NCBI GenBank assembly: GCA_016771945.1
Contig: QZLF01000002.1
Location: forward strand, 248,001 to 312,000
DNA from: Candidatus Leucobacter sulfamidivorax
Lineage (GTDB): Bacteria; Actinomycetota; Actinomycetes; Actinomycetales; Microbacteriaceae
Length of the DNA stretch: 64,000 bases
Reading direction: 5' to 3'
Position numbers and translations under genes: made by a program. The notes beneath the pieces are model-generated. The model was not told where the DNA came from, searched no databases, and saw only the letters and a program-made list of their open reading frames with translations. This document shows, piece after piece, positions 17,379 to 24,837 of this stretch (within the stretch, counting starts at the first letter, position 1; each line of letters opens with the position of its first letter).

Positions 17379-18173
17379 ATGACGAGTGAGAACATGAACC
17401 CCGAGGCCGAGCTGGACGCCGCCCTCGACGCGCTGGCGAACCAGACCGACGCCGAGGCGGATGCCGAGGTCGACGACGCGCTCGAGATCGACAGCATGGA
17501 GGAGGCCGCCGCGGCCGCCGCCGCGATCGTCGAGGAGGAGGCGGACGCCGAGGCGGCCGAGGCCGACCCCTATGCCGCCTTCAAGGTCGAGCTGCGCCGC
17601 AAGCCGGGCAAGTGGTACGTCGTGCACAGCTACGCGGGCTACGAGCGCAAGGTGAAGTCGAACCTGTGGAACCGTCGCGAGACGATGGGCGCGGTCGACG
17701 ACATCTACGAGATCCAGGTCCCCATGGAAGAGGTCATGGAGGTCAAGAACGGCCAGCGCAAGATGGTGACCCGCGTGCGGATCCCGGGCTACGTGCTGGT
17801 GCGCATGAACCTCAACGAGAACTCGTGGTCCGTCGTGCGCCACACCCCGGGTGTGACCGGCTTCGTGGGCAACGCCCACAACCCAGTGCCGCTGCGCTTC
17901 AACGAGGCGTTCGAGATGCTGAAGAGCACGGTCGAGCTCGAGCCGGTGCTCGCGAAGTCCAAGGCCGCGGCGGGTGCCGCCGAGGCGGGCAACGTCGAGA
18001 TCGACTTCGAGATCGGCGAGACCATCACCATCAAGTCGGGCTCCTTCGAGGGGCTCCCCGGCACGATCAGCGAGATCAACGCCGCCTCGGGCAAGCTCAC
18101 CGTGCTGGTGTCGCTCTTCGAGCGCGAGACCCCGGTCGAGCTCAGCTTCGATCAGGTCACCAAGATGCTCTGA
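17379..18173 (+). CDS. nusG: Transcription termination/antitermination protein NusG
   Basis: NusG binds RNA polymerase and modulates pausing, Rho action and coupling to ribosomes. Length is 264 residues. Residues 1-~68 form an acidic Ala/Glu/Asp-rich extension, typical of actinobacteria. The NGN domain follows ([42 protein letters not shown]), and the C-terminal KOW domain ([16 protein letters not shown]) ends in SFDQVTKML. In most relatives rplK follows directly; here a terminator follows and rplK lies 35.7 kb away. Confidence 0.96.
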   Translation: MTSENMNPEAELDAALDALANQTDAEADAEVDDALEIDSMEEAAAAAAAIVEEEADAEAAEADPYAAFKVELRRKPGKWYVVHSYAGYERKVKSNLWNRRETMGAVDDIYEIQVPMEEVMEVKNGQRKMVTRVRIPGYVLVRMNLNENSWSVVRHTPGVTGFVGNAHNPVPLRFNEAFEMLKSTVELEPVLAKSKAAAGAAEAGNVEIDFEIGETITIKSGSFEGLPGTISEINAASGKLTVLVSLFERETPVELSFDQVTKML

Positions 18174-18200
18174 GGTCGCGTCGTCGCAGACCATCCCCCA

Positions 18201-18253
18201 GGGGGATGCGAAAGGCCCTCCGGCTTCGGCCCGGAGGGCCTTTCGCGTCCCCC
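18201..18253 (+). terminator. Terminator of secE-nusG
   Basis: A 23-bp stem (18201-18223 with 18231-18253, one G-U pair) around a CTTCGGC loop, followed by TTCGCTT. Its outer arm AGGGGGATGCGAA resembles the AAGGGGACGCGAA arm of the hairpins at 23003 and 33450, so they may share an origin. Confidence 0.85.
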
Positions 18254-18311
18254 TTCGCTTCATGCGGCGCGGTGGCGCCGGCTGCTTTGCAGGGCGCGAG
18301 AGGGCGCGGAC

Positions 18312-18656
18312 TCACACACCCAGTACGAGCCTGATCCCTGCGCCGATCTGCCTCATGAGGTAGGTCGGGACATGCCCGACGGGAAACGGATCGAGAAACT
18401 CGCGGCTCACCGGGCCGAGCTGAGTCACCACCGCCACGGAGTCCCGATCCAGCCCCGCGGTCTCTGCGGGTATGCGCACATTGCCAGGGAACGATTCGAG
18501 CCCGAGGTTCGAGGTGAGCGGGACGACGAGCACCGTTGTGATGCGGGAGTCGAGCAGCCATTTCTCCTGCAGAACGACGGCCGGGCGCACTTTCGCCGGT
18601 TCCGATCCGCGCGGTGAACCGAAGTCGACCCAGACGATATCGCCCCAGTCGATCAC
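18312..18656 (-). CDS. MazF/PemK-type toxin of a type II toxin-antitoxin pair
   Basis: Predicted endoribonuclease toxin, 114 residues, the usual MazF size. It starts with the family hallmark GDIVWVDFGSPRGSEPAKVRPAVVLQ cut here into recognisable parts: GDIVWVDF, the GSEPAKVRPAVV loop, and later TTVLVVPLTSN and VVTQLGPVSR (the conserved T/S and Q region). The GTG start overlaps the antitoxin stop (GTGA), so synthesis is coupled and the antitoxin comes first. It sits just after the nusG terminator, at the left edge of the accessory region, and could stabilise that region (inference). Confidence 0.85.
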   Translation of the reverse strand: MIDWGDIVWVDFGSPRGSEPAKVRPAVVLQEKWLLDSRITTVLVVPLTSNLGLESFPGNVRIPAETAGLDRDSVAVVTQLGPVSREFLDPFPVGHVPTYLMRQIGAGIRLVLGV

Positions 18657-18895
18657 CAGTCGACCTCGTCGTGCAGCAGGCGCTCGGATTCGCGAGTGAA
18701 GAGCGGGTCGGCAGGTTGACCGGCCAGATCGAGCGTTGCGTTCGCGATGGCGGTGAGCTCGGAACCGCCATCGAGTTCGTCGCAGAACCGCTGGGCCGCG
18801 CGGCGGTAGAACTCCGAACGGTTCATGCCGTGCTGCGCCGCGATCCGCTCGAATCGCGCGAAGTCGTCGTCAGGGATCGAGATCGCCGTCTTCAT
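18653..18895 (-). CDS. Ribbon-helix-helix antitoxin (MazE-like partner)
   Basis: An 80-residue antitoxin. The N-terminal ribbon-helix-helix DNA-binding fold is recognisable in MKTAISIPDDDFARFERIA followed by GMNRSEFYRRAAQRF. The C-terminal tail LFTRESERLLHDEVDW should bind and block the toxin. ATG 18895 is chosen because the RHH motif begins there and a -10-like TATACT ends six bases before it, the geometry of a leaderless mRNA. A 16-bp palindrome overlapping that promoter is the probable autorepression site. Its stop overlaps the toxin start. Confidence 0.8.
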   Translation of the reverse strand: MKTAISIPDDDFARFERIAAQHGMNRSEFYRRAAQRFCDELDGGSELTAIANATLDLAGQPADPLFTRESERLLHDEVDW

Positions 18896-18902
18896 GGATT
18901 GA

Positions 18903-18918
18903 GTATAACAAGTTATAC
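18903..18918. promoter_or_regulatory. Operator/promoter of the toxin-antitoxin pair
   Basis: GTATAACAAGTTATAC: perfect 7-2-7 inverted repeat. On the minus strand it overlaps the -10-like TATACT just before the antitoxin ATG, so RHH binding would block transcription. Confidence 0.65.
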
Positions 18919-19123
18919 CTAGCACTGGCCTCACTCGGGTCTCAGGCGAAACACGTTCGCGTGGTCTTTTCGCGACACCAGCTTCGTATGCGGGCATCAC
19001 CGGCAGGGTTGCGAATGCGGAATCTGTAGAGAGATCAGGAGATTCTCAGCGCGAACGGGCTTGTGAGGGGCGAAGGGGTCGGGGATGAGGATCTGCGACT
19101 CCGCCCCGCGAAATTTCGGGCAA

Positions 19124-19158
19124 TTGTTGCGGGTGTCATCGAGCAGCACCCGCAACAA
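19124..19158. repeat. Perfect hairpin in the 18.9-19.25 kb spacer
   Basis: TTGTTGCGGGTG (19124-19135) pairs perfectly with 19147-19158 across an 11-base loop. The spacer 18919-19195 otherwise shows no gene. The hairpin lies upstream of the flavin oxidase promoter and may terminate transcription entering the operon. Confidence 0.6.
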
Positions 19159-19195
19159 CCGCCGCATACTCGGGACAGCGCTGACCGAGTATCAA

Positions 19196-19227
19196 AGATT
19201 GACTGTGACTCAAAGTCAATCTAGTGT
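19196..19227 (+). promoter_or_regulatory. Promoter with overlapping operator for the flavin oxidase operon
   Basis: TTGACT (19199-19204), 17-base spacer, TAGTGT (19222-19227). A perfect inverted repeat AGATTGACT/AGTCAATCT (19196-19204 and 19214-19222) covers the -35 box and spacer. The TetR-type protein encoded at the end of the operon is the likely repressor (inference). Confidence 0.65.
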
Positions 19228-19251
19228 GGCTGCATCGGCAAGGAGGTCGGG

Positions 19252-20676
19252 ATGGCGGATCGGCGCAGCCAGGGGATCGCGGGACGGATCCCGGCATCAC
19301 TGACCGATCGGGGCATCGCGCCGGAGGCGATCCAGGATCCGGCCGTTCCATCCCGAGCTGCGGCCGGCACGCCCGACACCGCCCCGCTCGTGCGGGTGCG
19401 CTGCCGCGACGAGAGCGACGTGCTCGCCGCGATCACGGCCTGCGCGGGTCTCGGCGTGCCGATCTCGGTGCTCGGCGGCGGGTACTCTCCCGGAGCGCTC
19501 GGCGAGGCGGCGGGAACGGTCTGCCTCGACCTGGCGGGCCTCGACCGCATCGAGGTCGACCCGGAGGCGCGCACGGTCACCGTCGGGGGCGGCGTCACGG
19601 CCGGCGCGCTCGACCGCGCGCTCGACGGCACAGGGTTCGCCCTCAATCTCCCCGTCCCCAGTCGCATCGGCGTCGCCGGGGCCGCGCTCTCGGGCGGCGT
19701 CGGCGTGCTGCTGCGCCGTCTCGGCTTCATCGGCGACCGGATCGTCGCCGCGCGGCTGGTCGACGGCACCGGCACGGTCCGGCAGGTGGACGAGAGGCGC
19801 GATCCCGAGCTGCTCCGGGCGCTGCGCGGCGGCGGGGGCAACTTCGGCGCGGTCACCGAGCTGACGCTCGCGCCGGCGCCGATCCGCGACTTCCACGTCG
19901 TGCAGCTCGCCTTCGCGGCGGATCACGCAGCCGAGGGGCTGAGCTTGGTGCTCGACCTCGCCGCAGGGGCCGGCGACGACCTCACCGCGGTGGCCTTCGT
20001 GCGTGCCCTGCCGCCGCTGCCGGGCCTCGACCCGGCGCTCGTCGGCGGTGCCGGTGTGCTCGCGCTGCTCGTGCACGCGGGCGAGGCCGGGGTCGCCGAG
20101 CGCGATCTCGGCCCCGCGACCCTGCACCCGCGGGCCGCCGCGGTCGTCGCGGGCAGGCTCACGCCCCTGCAGCTGCGCGAGCGGCTGGAGCCGGCGTTCC
20201 CCTTCGAGCGCTTCGGGGCGCACTTCCGCTCCGGCTTCGCCGACCGCCTGGGCGACGGCGACATCGAGGCCTTCGTCGATGCGGCCGCCCCGCTGCCCGG
20301 GCCGCACTCCGCCTTCGAGATCGTGCCGCTCGGCGGAGCGGTGCGCCGCGGGGAGGGCTGCGCACCCGGCCGCGACGCGGCGTTCATGATCAACGTCATG
20401 GGGCTCTGGGTCGAGCCCGAGGAGGCCGCCGCGACGCGCGAATGGGCGGCGGGCCTCGATCGGGTGCTCGCGGCCGTGCGCCGCGACGAGGCGCGCGTGC
20501 CCGGCTTCGTCTCGCGCGACGAGGCGGGATCGGGGAACGCCGGCCTCGGCGACGCCGCCTACGCCGCCGGCGACGGCCCCGCGCTGCCGATCCTGCGCGA
20601 ACTCAAGAATCGTCACGACCCCCACCGACTCTTCACCACCGCACTCACCTTCACCACCGATCAGGAGCACGCATGA
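19252..20676 (+). CDS. FAD-linked (PCMH-type) oxidase
   Basis: Flavoprotein oxidase of the berberine-bridge/6-hydroxynicotine-oxidase group, 474 residues. The FAD domain shows VPISVLGGGYSPGA (near residue 75), ARTVTVGGGVTAGALDRAL and LRGGGGNFGAVTELTL. The C-terminal BBE segment KNRHDPHRLFTT is present. In covalent members a His precedes the Ser of GGGHS; here it is Tyr, so FAD is probably not linked there. The start has a full AAGGAGGT site. The stop overlaps the monooxygenase start by ATGA. Substrate unknown; such oxidases act on sugars, alcohols or aromatic ring systems. First gene of a three-gene TetR-controlled operon. Confidence 0.87.
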   Translation: MADRRSQGIAGRIPASLTDRGIAPEAIQDPAVPSRAAAGTPDTAPLVRVRCRDESDVLAAITACAGLGVPISVLGGGYSPGALGEAAGTVCLDLAGLDRIEVDPEARTVTVGGGVTAGALDRALDGTGFALNLPVPSRIGVAGAALSGGVGVLLRRLGFIGDRIVAARLVDGTGTVRQVDERRDPELLRALRGGGGNFGAVTELTLAPAPIRDFHVVQLAFAADHAAEGLSLVLDLAAGAGDDLTAVAFVRALPPLPGLDPALVGGAGVLALLVHAGEAGVAERDLGPATLHPRAAAVVAGRLTPLQLRERLEPAFPFERFGAHFRSGFADRLGDGDIEAFVDAAAPLPGPHSAFEIVPLGGAVRRGEGCAPGRDAAFMINVMGLWVEPEEAAATREWAAGLDRVLAAVRRDEARVPGFVSRDEAGSGNAGLGDAAYAAGDGPALPILRELKNRHDPHRLFTTALTFTTDQEHA

Positions 20677-22328
20677 ACACCACCCCCGACCGCTTCGACG
20701 TCGTCATCGTCGGAGCCGGCCCCGTCGGCCTCTCGGCCGCCATCGACCTCGCCCGCAGAGGCCGCAGCGTCGCGGTGCTCGAGCAGCGCGAGACCCCCTC
20801 GGATCAGCCCCGCGCCCATGTGATCAACGCGCGCACGATGGAGCTGTTCCGCCAGTGGGACGTCGCGGACACCATCCGCGAGGCCTCGCTGCCCCCGCAT
20901 CTCGCGACCGGCTTCGGCTGGCTGCCGAGCATCGCCGCGAACACGCTCGCCACCCTCGACTACCTCGACGACGACGCGGCCGAGCTGAACTCGCCCGAGC
21001 GCCTCGCCTCCTGCGCGCAGGACCTGATCGAGGGCGCGCTGCGCGACGAGCTGGCGAAGCACCCCTCCGCGCAGCTGCGCTTCGGCACGCGCGTGACGGC
21101 GCTCGAGGAGGGCGACGGCGGCGTGACGCTCACGACCGACGATGCTGCGGGTGGGGGCATCGTGAACGCCCGCTTCGTCATCGGAGCCGACGGCGCGAAC
21201 AGCACCGTGCGCGACCTCGTCGACGCGGGCCTGACGCGCAGCGCGGCCCTCGGCACCCGGGCGAACATCTACTTCCAGGCCGATCTCACCGAGGCGACGC
21301 GCTCGCGTCCGTACATCCTCTGGTTCATCATGTCGGCCGAGACGCAGGGCATCTTCATCGCGCTCAACGGCGCCGACCGCTGGGTGTACAGCGTCGAAGT
21401 GCCCGACGGCACCGATGTGAGGGCCGTCTTCACCGAGCAGTACTGCACCGAGCTCCTGCGTACGGCGACCGGCGTGGCGGATCTCGAGCCCGAGATCCTG
21501 AGCGTCCTGCCGTGGCGGGTCGACATGGCGATCGCGGATCGCTGGCGCGTCGGCGACGTCTTCCTCGTCGGCGACGCCGCGCACCAGTTCCCGCCGATGG
21601 GCGGCTTCGGCATGAACAGCGGGATCCAGGACGCGCACAACCTCGTCTGGAAGCTCGACGCCGTGCTGACCGGCGAGGCCGGCACGAGCCTGCTCGACAG
21701 CTACGAGCCCGAGCGGCGGGCGGTCGCCTCGCTGAACGCCGAGCGCTCGATGGAGAACGCCCGCAACCAGCAGGAGGCCGCGGCGATGCTCGCGGATCCG
21801 CAGGTGCTGCGCCTGCTCGCGCTGCCCGAGGGCGAGGAGATCCGCGGCCACTTCGCCGCAGGCGTCGCCCAGCAGAAGGAGGAGTTCCACTCCCAGGGCC
21901 AGATCTTCGGCACGGTCTACGAGTCGTCGGCCGTGGTCGGCGACGGCACCGCGGCGCCCGAGTCGACGGTCGCGCTCTATCGGCCGACCTCGGCGCCGGG
22001 CGCCCGTGCCCCGCATCTGCGCCTGCGCGGCCCGGGCGTCGATTCGGCGTCGAGCGTGCACCTCATCGCAGGGTGGACCCTGTTCTCGGCGGGCGAGGCC
22101 TGGCCCGCTCCCGAGGGCGTCGCGGCGTACGGCATCGCGGTGGGCGCGGGAGGCGCCGGCGACTACGCCGACGAGACCGGCCGCTGGGCCGAGACCTACG
22201 CGATCCCCGAGGGCGGCGCGGTGCTCGTGCGGCCCGACGGCCACATCGCGGCCCGGTGGATCGCCGCTCCCGCCGACCGCGCGGCCGCCGTGGCCGAGGC
22301 GCGCAGCCGGGTGCTGGCCCGGGCCTGA
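20673..22328 (+). CDS. FAD-dependent aromatic-ring-type monooxygenase (class A)
   Basis: NAD(P)H flavin hydroxylase of the PHBH/MhpA/PheA group, 551 residues. Motifs seen: the N-terminal dinucleotide fold VVIVGAGPVGLSAAIDLARRG, the DG motif FVIGADGANSTVRDLV (near 170), and the second FAD motif GDVFLVGDAAHQFPPMGG (near 300) followed by GFGMNSGIQDAHNLVWKL. The C-terminal thioredoxin-like domain is present, so it resembles the longer phenol/3-hydroxyphenylpropionate type. It is coupled by ATGA to the oxidase gene and followed after 41 bases by a TetR regulator. No ring-cleavage dioxygenase is in the window, so the true substrate is open. Confidence 0.9.
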   Translation: MNTTPDRFDVVIVGAGPVGLSAAIDLARRGRSVAVLEQRETPSDQPRAHVINARTMELFRQWDVADTIREASLPPHLATGFGWLPSIAANTLATLDYLDDDAAELNSPERLASCAQDLIEGALRDELAKHPSAQLRFGTRVTALEEGDGGVTLTTDDAAGGGIVNARFVIGADGANSTVRDLVDAGLTRSAALGTRANIYFQADLTEATRSRPYILWFIMSAETQGIFIALNGADRWVYSVEVPDGTDVRAVFTEQYCTELLRTATGVADLEPEILSVLPWRVDMAIADRWRVGDVFLVGDAAHQFPPMGGFGMNSGIQDAHNLVWKLDAVLTGEAGTSLLDSYEPERRAVASLNAERSMENARNQQEAAAMLADPQVLRLLALPEGEEIRGHFAAGVAQQKEEFHSQGQIFGTVYESSAVVGDGTAAPESTVALYRPTSAPGARAPHLRLRGPGVDSASSVHLIAGWTLFSAGEAWPAPEGVAAYGIAVGAGGAGDYADETGRWAETYAIPEGGAVLVRPDGHIAARWIAAPADRAAAVAEARSRVLARA

Positions 22329-22369
22329 TCGGGTCGGGTCGCGAGCGCGCACGCCCTAAGCTGAGGGGT

Positions 22370-22996
22370 ATGCCGAGAACGCCTTCATCCGCCTCCGACG
22401 AGCGCCGGCAGCGGCTGCTCACGGAGGGCATGGAGGCGTTCGGCACGACCCCCTACGACGAGGTCGTGGTCTCGGAGCTCGCCCGCCGAGCCGGAGTCGC
22501 GGCGGGGCTGCCGTTCCACTACTTCGGCAGCAAGCGCGGCTACTTCCTCGCGGTGCTCGGCCGCGTCGCGGTCGAGATGCGCGAGGTGCTCGTGCCGCCC
22601 GAGGGGCTTGCTCCCCGAGACGCCGTGCGCGAGATGATGCGGGCGCACATCCGCTGGCTCGGCGGCCACTCGCAGCAGTTGCGCGAGCTCGTGCGCGGGG
22701 GGCTGGGCGGCGACGCCGAGCTGCGCGCCGCCTTCGAGGCGGCCCGCTGGGAGGGCGCCAGCCAGCTGCTTGCGACCGTCGGCATCGACCACCTGGACGA
22801 GAACGCGCGCATCTTCGTCGCGGGGTGGATCGCGATGAAGGACGAGATCGTCATGTCGTGGTTCGACCGCGACGAGCAGGACCGCCTCGACGAGGAGCGG
22901 GTCATCGAGCTGCTCGTGCAGGTGCTCGCCGACACCCTGCTGCGGCTGGACGGCGCCGACCCGGCGGTGCGCTCGGCGGTCGAGGCGATCCGCTGA
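22370..22996 (+). CDS. TetR-family transcriptional regulator
   Basis: Repressor of 208 residues. The N-terminal TetR helix-turn-helix (residues ~15-60) is recognisable from RRQRLLTEGMEAFG, VVVSELARRAGVAAGLPFHYFGSKRGYFLAVL. The C-terminal helical domain should bind the inducer and make the dimer. It is the last gene of the operon with the flavin oxidase and monooxygenase and probably controls the inverted repeat at 19196-19222. It is followed by a hairpin shared with the convergent FAH-type gene. Confidence 0.88.
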   Translation: MPRTPSSASDERRQRLLTEGMEAFGTTPYDEVVVSELARRAGVAAGLPFHYFGSKRGYFLAVLGRVAVEMREVLVPPEGLAPRDAVREMMRAHIRWLGGHSQQLRELVRGGLGGDAELRAAFEAARWEGASQLLATVGIDHLDENARIFVAGWIAMKDEIVMSWFDRDEQDRLDEERVIELLVQVLADTLLRLDGADPAVRSAVEAIR

Positions 22997-23002
22997 CCTT
23001 CC

Positions 23003-23063
23003 CGCAAGGGGACGCGAATCGCTCTCCCGCGCGGGGTCGGAGAGCGATTCGCGTCCCCTTGCG
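23003..23063. terminator. Bidirectional terminator with repeated outer arm
   Basis: Perfect 25-bp stem (23003-23027 with 23039-23063), 11-base loop, between convergent genes. The outer 19 bases CGCAAGGGGACGCGAATCG are identical to those of the hairpin at 33450; the inner part differs but is compensated. Confidence 0.85.
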
Positions 23064-23071
23064 CCTCGACA

Positions 23072-23974
23072 TCACCCGTCGACGACCGGGGTCTCCATCA
23101 CGCCGAGGCCCGAGATCTCCATGCGCACCACGTCGCCCTCGAAGAGGTAGGACGGCGGATCCTGGAAGGCGCCGCAGCCCGTCGTCGTGCCGGTCATGAT
23201 GACGTCGCCGGGCGAGAGCTCCATGGCGCGCGAGAAGTCGGCGATGAGATGCGGGATGTCGATGATCATCTCGCTGCTCATCCCGTTCTGCCGCAGCTCG
23301 CCGTTCACCCAGCAGCGCAGGCGCAGATCGTGCGGATCCGGGATCTCGTCCTTAGTCACGAGCCAGGGCCCGAGCGGCGAGCCGGTGGGGATGCCCTTCG
23401 CCCGGGTCATCTGCTGGAACATCGGGTTGACGTGCACCTCCTTGAACGCGAGATCCCGCGCGGTCACGTCGTTCGAGATGCAGTAGCCGGCGACGTGCTC
23501 GTAGGCGCGCTCGAGCGGGATGTCGCTGCCGCCGCGTCCGATGATCACCCCGATCTCGGTCTCGTAGTCGAGCTGCTCCGAGTTGTAGGGGCGTTTCAGC
23601 GCATCCCTCGGCCCGATCACGGTGTTCGACGGCTTGAACACGATGATCGCCTCGGAGGGCGTGGGCGCGTCCTTCATGCCCGCGGCCTCGTCGACGTGCG
23701 ACTGGTAGTTGCCGCCGGCGACGATGACCTTCTCGGGCGCGGTGACGGGCGGACCAAGCCGTACCGAGTCCTCGTCGATCCAGACGGTGTCGTCGCGCGT
23801 CAGTGCCTCCTCGACCTCGGGCTGCAGCACGTCGAGCAGCGAGAGGAACTCGTTCATCTCGAGCGCGGAGCGGCCGAGCGAGCGCAGCAGCGGATCGAGC
23901 GGGGCGATGCCCTTGCCGGGAACGTAGATGCCGGGTCGCTCGGCGCGCACGGCGCCGAAGGTCACGAGCTTCAT
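23072..23974 (-). CDS. Fumarylacetoacetate hydrolase (FAH) family enzyme
   Basis: Metal-dependent C-C hydrolase/hydratase/decarboxylase of the FAH/MhpD/HpcE group, 300 residues, the usual single-FAH length. Seen: KVIVAGGNYQSHVDEA, the metal-binding EQLDYETEIGVIIG (two acidic ligands), GYCISNDVTARDL, and the closing MTGTTTGCGAF followed by LFEGDVVRMEISGLG. It could cleave a beta-dicarbonyl product or dehydrate/hydrolyse a 2-keto-3-deoxy acid. Given the IlvD-type dehydratase in the same operon the latter fits, but this is inference. Last gene of a nine-gene minus-strand operon, 23 bases after the Hyi-like gene. Confidence 0.9.
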   Translation of the reverse strand: MKLVTFGAVRAERPGIYVPGKGIAPLDPLLRSLGRSALEMNEFLSLLDVLQPEVEEALTRDDTVWIDEDSVRLGPPVTAPEKVIVAGGNYQSHVDEAAGMKDAPTPSEAIIVFKPSNTVIGPRDALKRPYNSEQLDYETEIGVIIGRGGSDIPLERAYEHVAGYCISNDVTARDLAFKEVHVNPMFQQMTRAKGIPTGSPLGPWLVTKDEIPDPHDLRLRCWVNGELRQNGMSSEMIIDIPHLIADFSRAMELSPGDVIMTGTTTGCGAFQDPPSYLFEGDVVRMEISGLGVMETPVVDG

Positions 23975-23997
23975 GGTGTCTCCTTCGTTTCAGAGTT

Positions 23998-24837
23998 TCA
24001 GATACCGGCGCCGATGGTCGGCGCCTGGAAGAGTGGGTCGTATTCGAGGCCGATGAGGCCGGTGTAGCCGATCTCGCGCAGGGCTCCCAGCACCGCGTCG
24101 AAGTCGATGTCGCCGGTGCCGGGCCGGCCCCGGCCGGGGGAGTCCGCGAACTGCACGTGCCCGATGAGCGGACCGTGGCGGCGGATCGCCAGGACCGGAT
24201 CCGTCCCCATCGTCGTGAGGTGGTAGACGTCGAGCAGCAGCGCCGCGTTGCCGCGGGCGCTGCGCGCCCTCGCCGCCGCGACGATCTCGGCCGTGCGATC
24301 GATGTCGACGAGGGGGTAGTCGGGGCTCGTGCGCGAGTTGAGAGTCTCGACCACGACAGTGGCGCCGTGCTCGCCGACGCGGTCGGCGACGCGCACGAGC
24401 CGATCGAGGGCGAGGGCGTCCTCCTCGTCCGCTCGCGCGGCGTCCTGCCGGTTGCCATACAGCGCGTTCACGACGCCGCAGCCGGTGCGCCGCAGGATCT
24501 CGCAGACGGAGTCGAGGTTCGCCTCGAACGCCTCCGCGGCATCGGGATCGGTGAGGATCCCGCGCCCGCTCGCGCCCCCGGCACCCGCGGTGAGGTTCAG
24601 CAGCGCGAGCCGCACCCCCGCCTGCTCGAAGGACTCGCAGAACGCCGCGAGCTCGGTTCGGCCTGCCGCCGCTCCGTCGAACGGCCACCAGCTCTCGGCG
24701 TAGCCGAAGCCCCGCTCGGCCGCCGCGGCGGGTCGCTCGGTGAAAGGCAGCTCGGGGAAGAGGATCGACAGATTGGCGGCGTACCTGGGTGCGCCTAGCG
24801 TGGGCGCGGCCGCCGCGCCGGCCGCCGGTGCCGTCAC
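23998..24837 (-). CDS. Hydroxypyruvate isomerase-like TIM-barrel protein
   Basis: Sugar-phosphate isomerase/epimerase family (AP_endonuc_2, Hyi-like), 279 residues. The conserved metal-site residues are visible: VVVETLN (Glu near 135), LLLDVYH (Asp and His near 175), GHVQFADSPGRGRPGTGDI (His; typical Hyi signature) and LIGLEYDP (Glu near 265). The GTG at 24837 overlaps the monooxygenase stop (GTGA) with GGAG upstream. Hyi isomerises hydroxypyruvate and tartronate semialdehyde; the HIBADH-like gene two places upstream could be a partner reductase. No glyoxylate carboligase is present in the window. Confidence 0.85.
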   Translation of the reverse strand: MTAPAAGAAAAPTLGAPRYAANLSILFPELPFTERPAAAAERGFGYAESWWPFDGAAAGRTELAAFCESFEQAGVRLALLNLTAGAGGASGRGILTDPDAAEAFEANLDSVCEILRRTGCGVVNALYGNRQDAARADEEDALALDRLVRVADRVGEHGATVVVETLNSRTSPDYPLVDIDRTAEIVAAARARSARGNAALLLDVYHLTTMGTDPVLAIRRHGPLIGHVQFADSPGRGRPGTGDIDFDAVLGALREIGYTGLIGLEYDPLFQAPTIGAGI

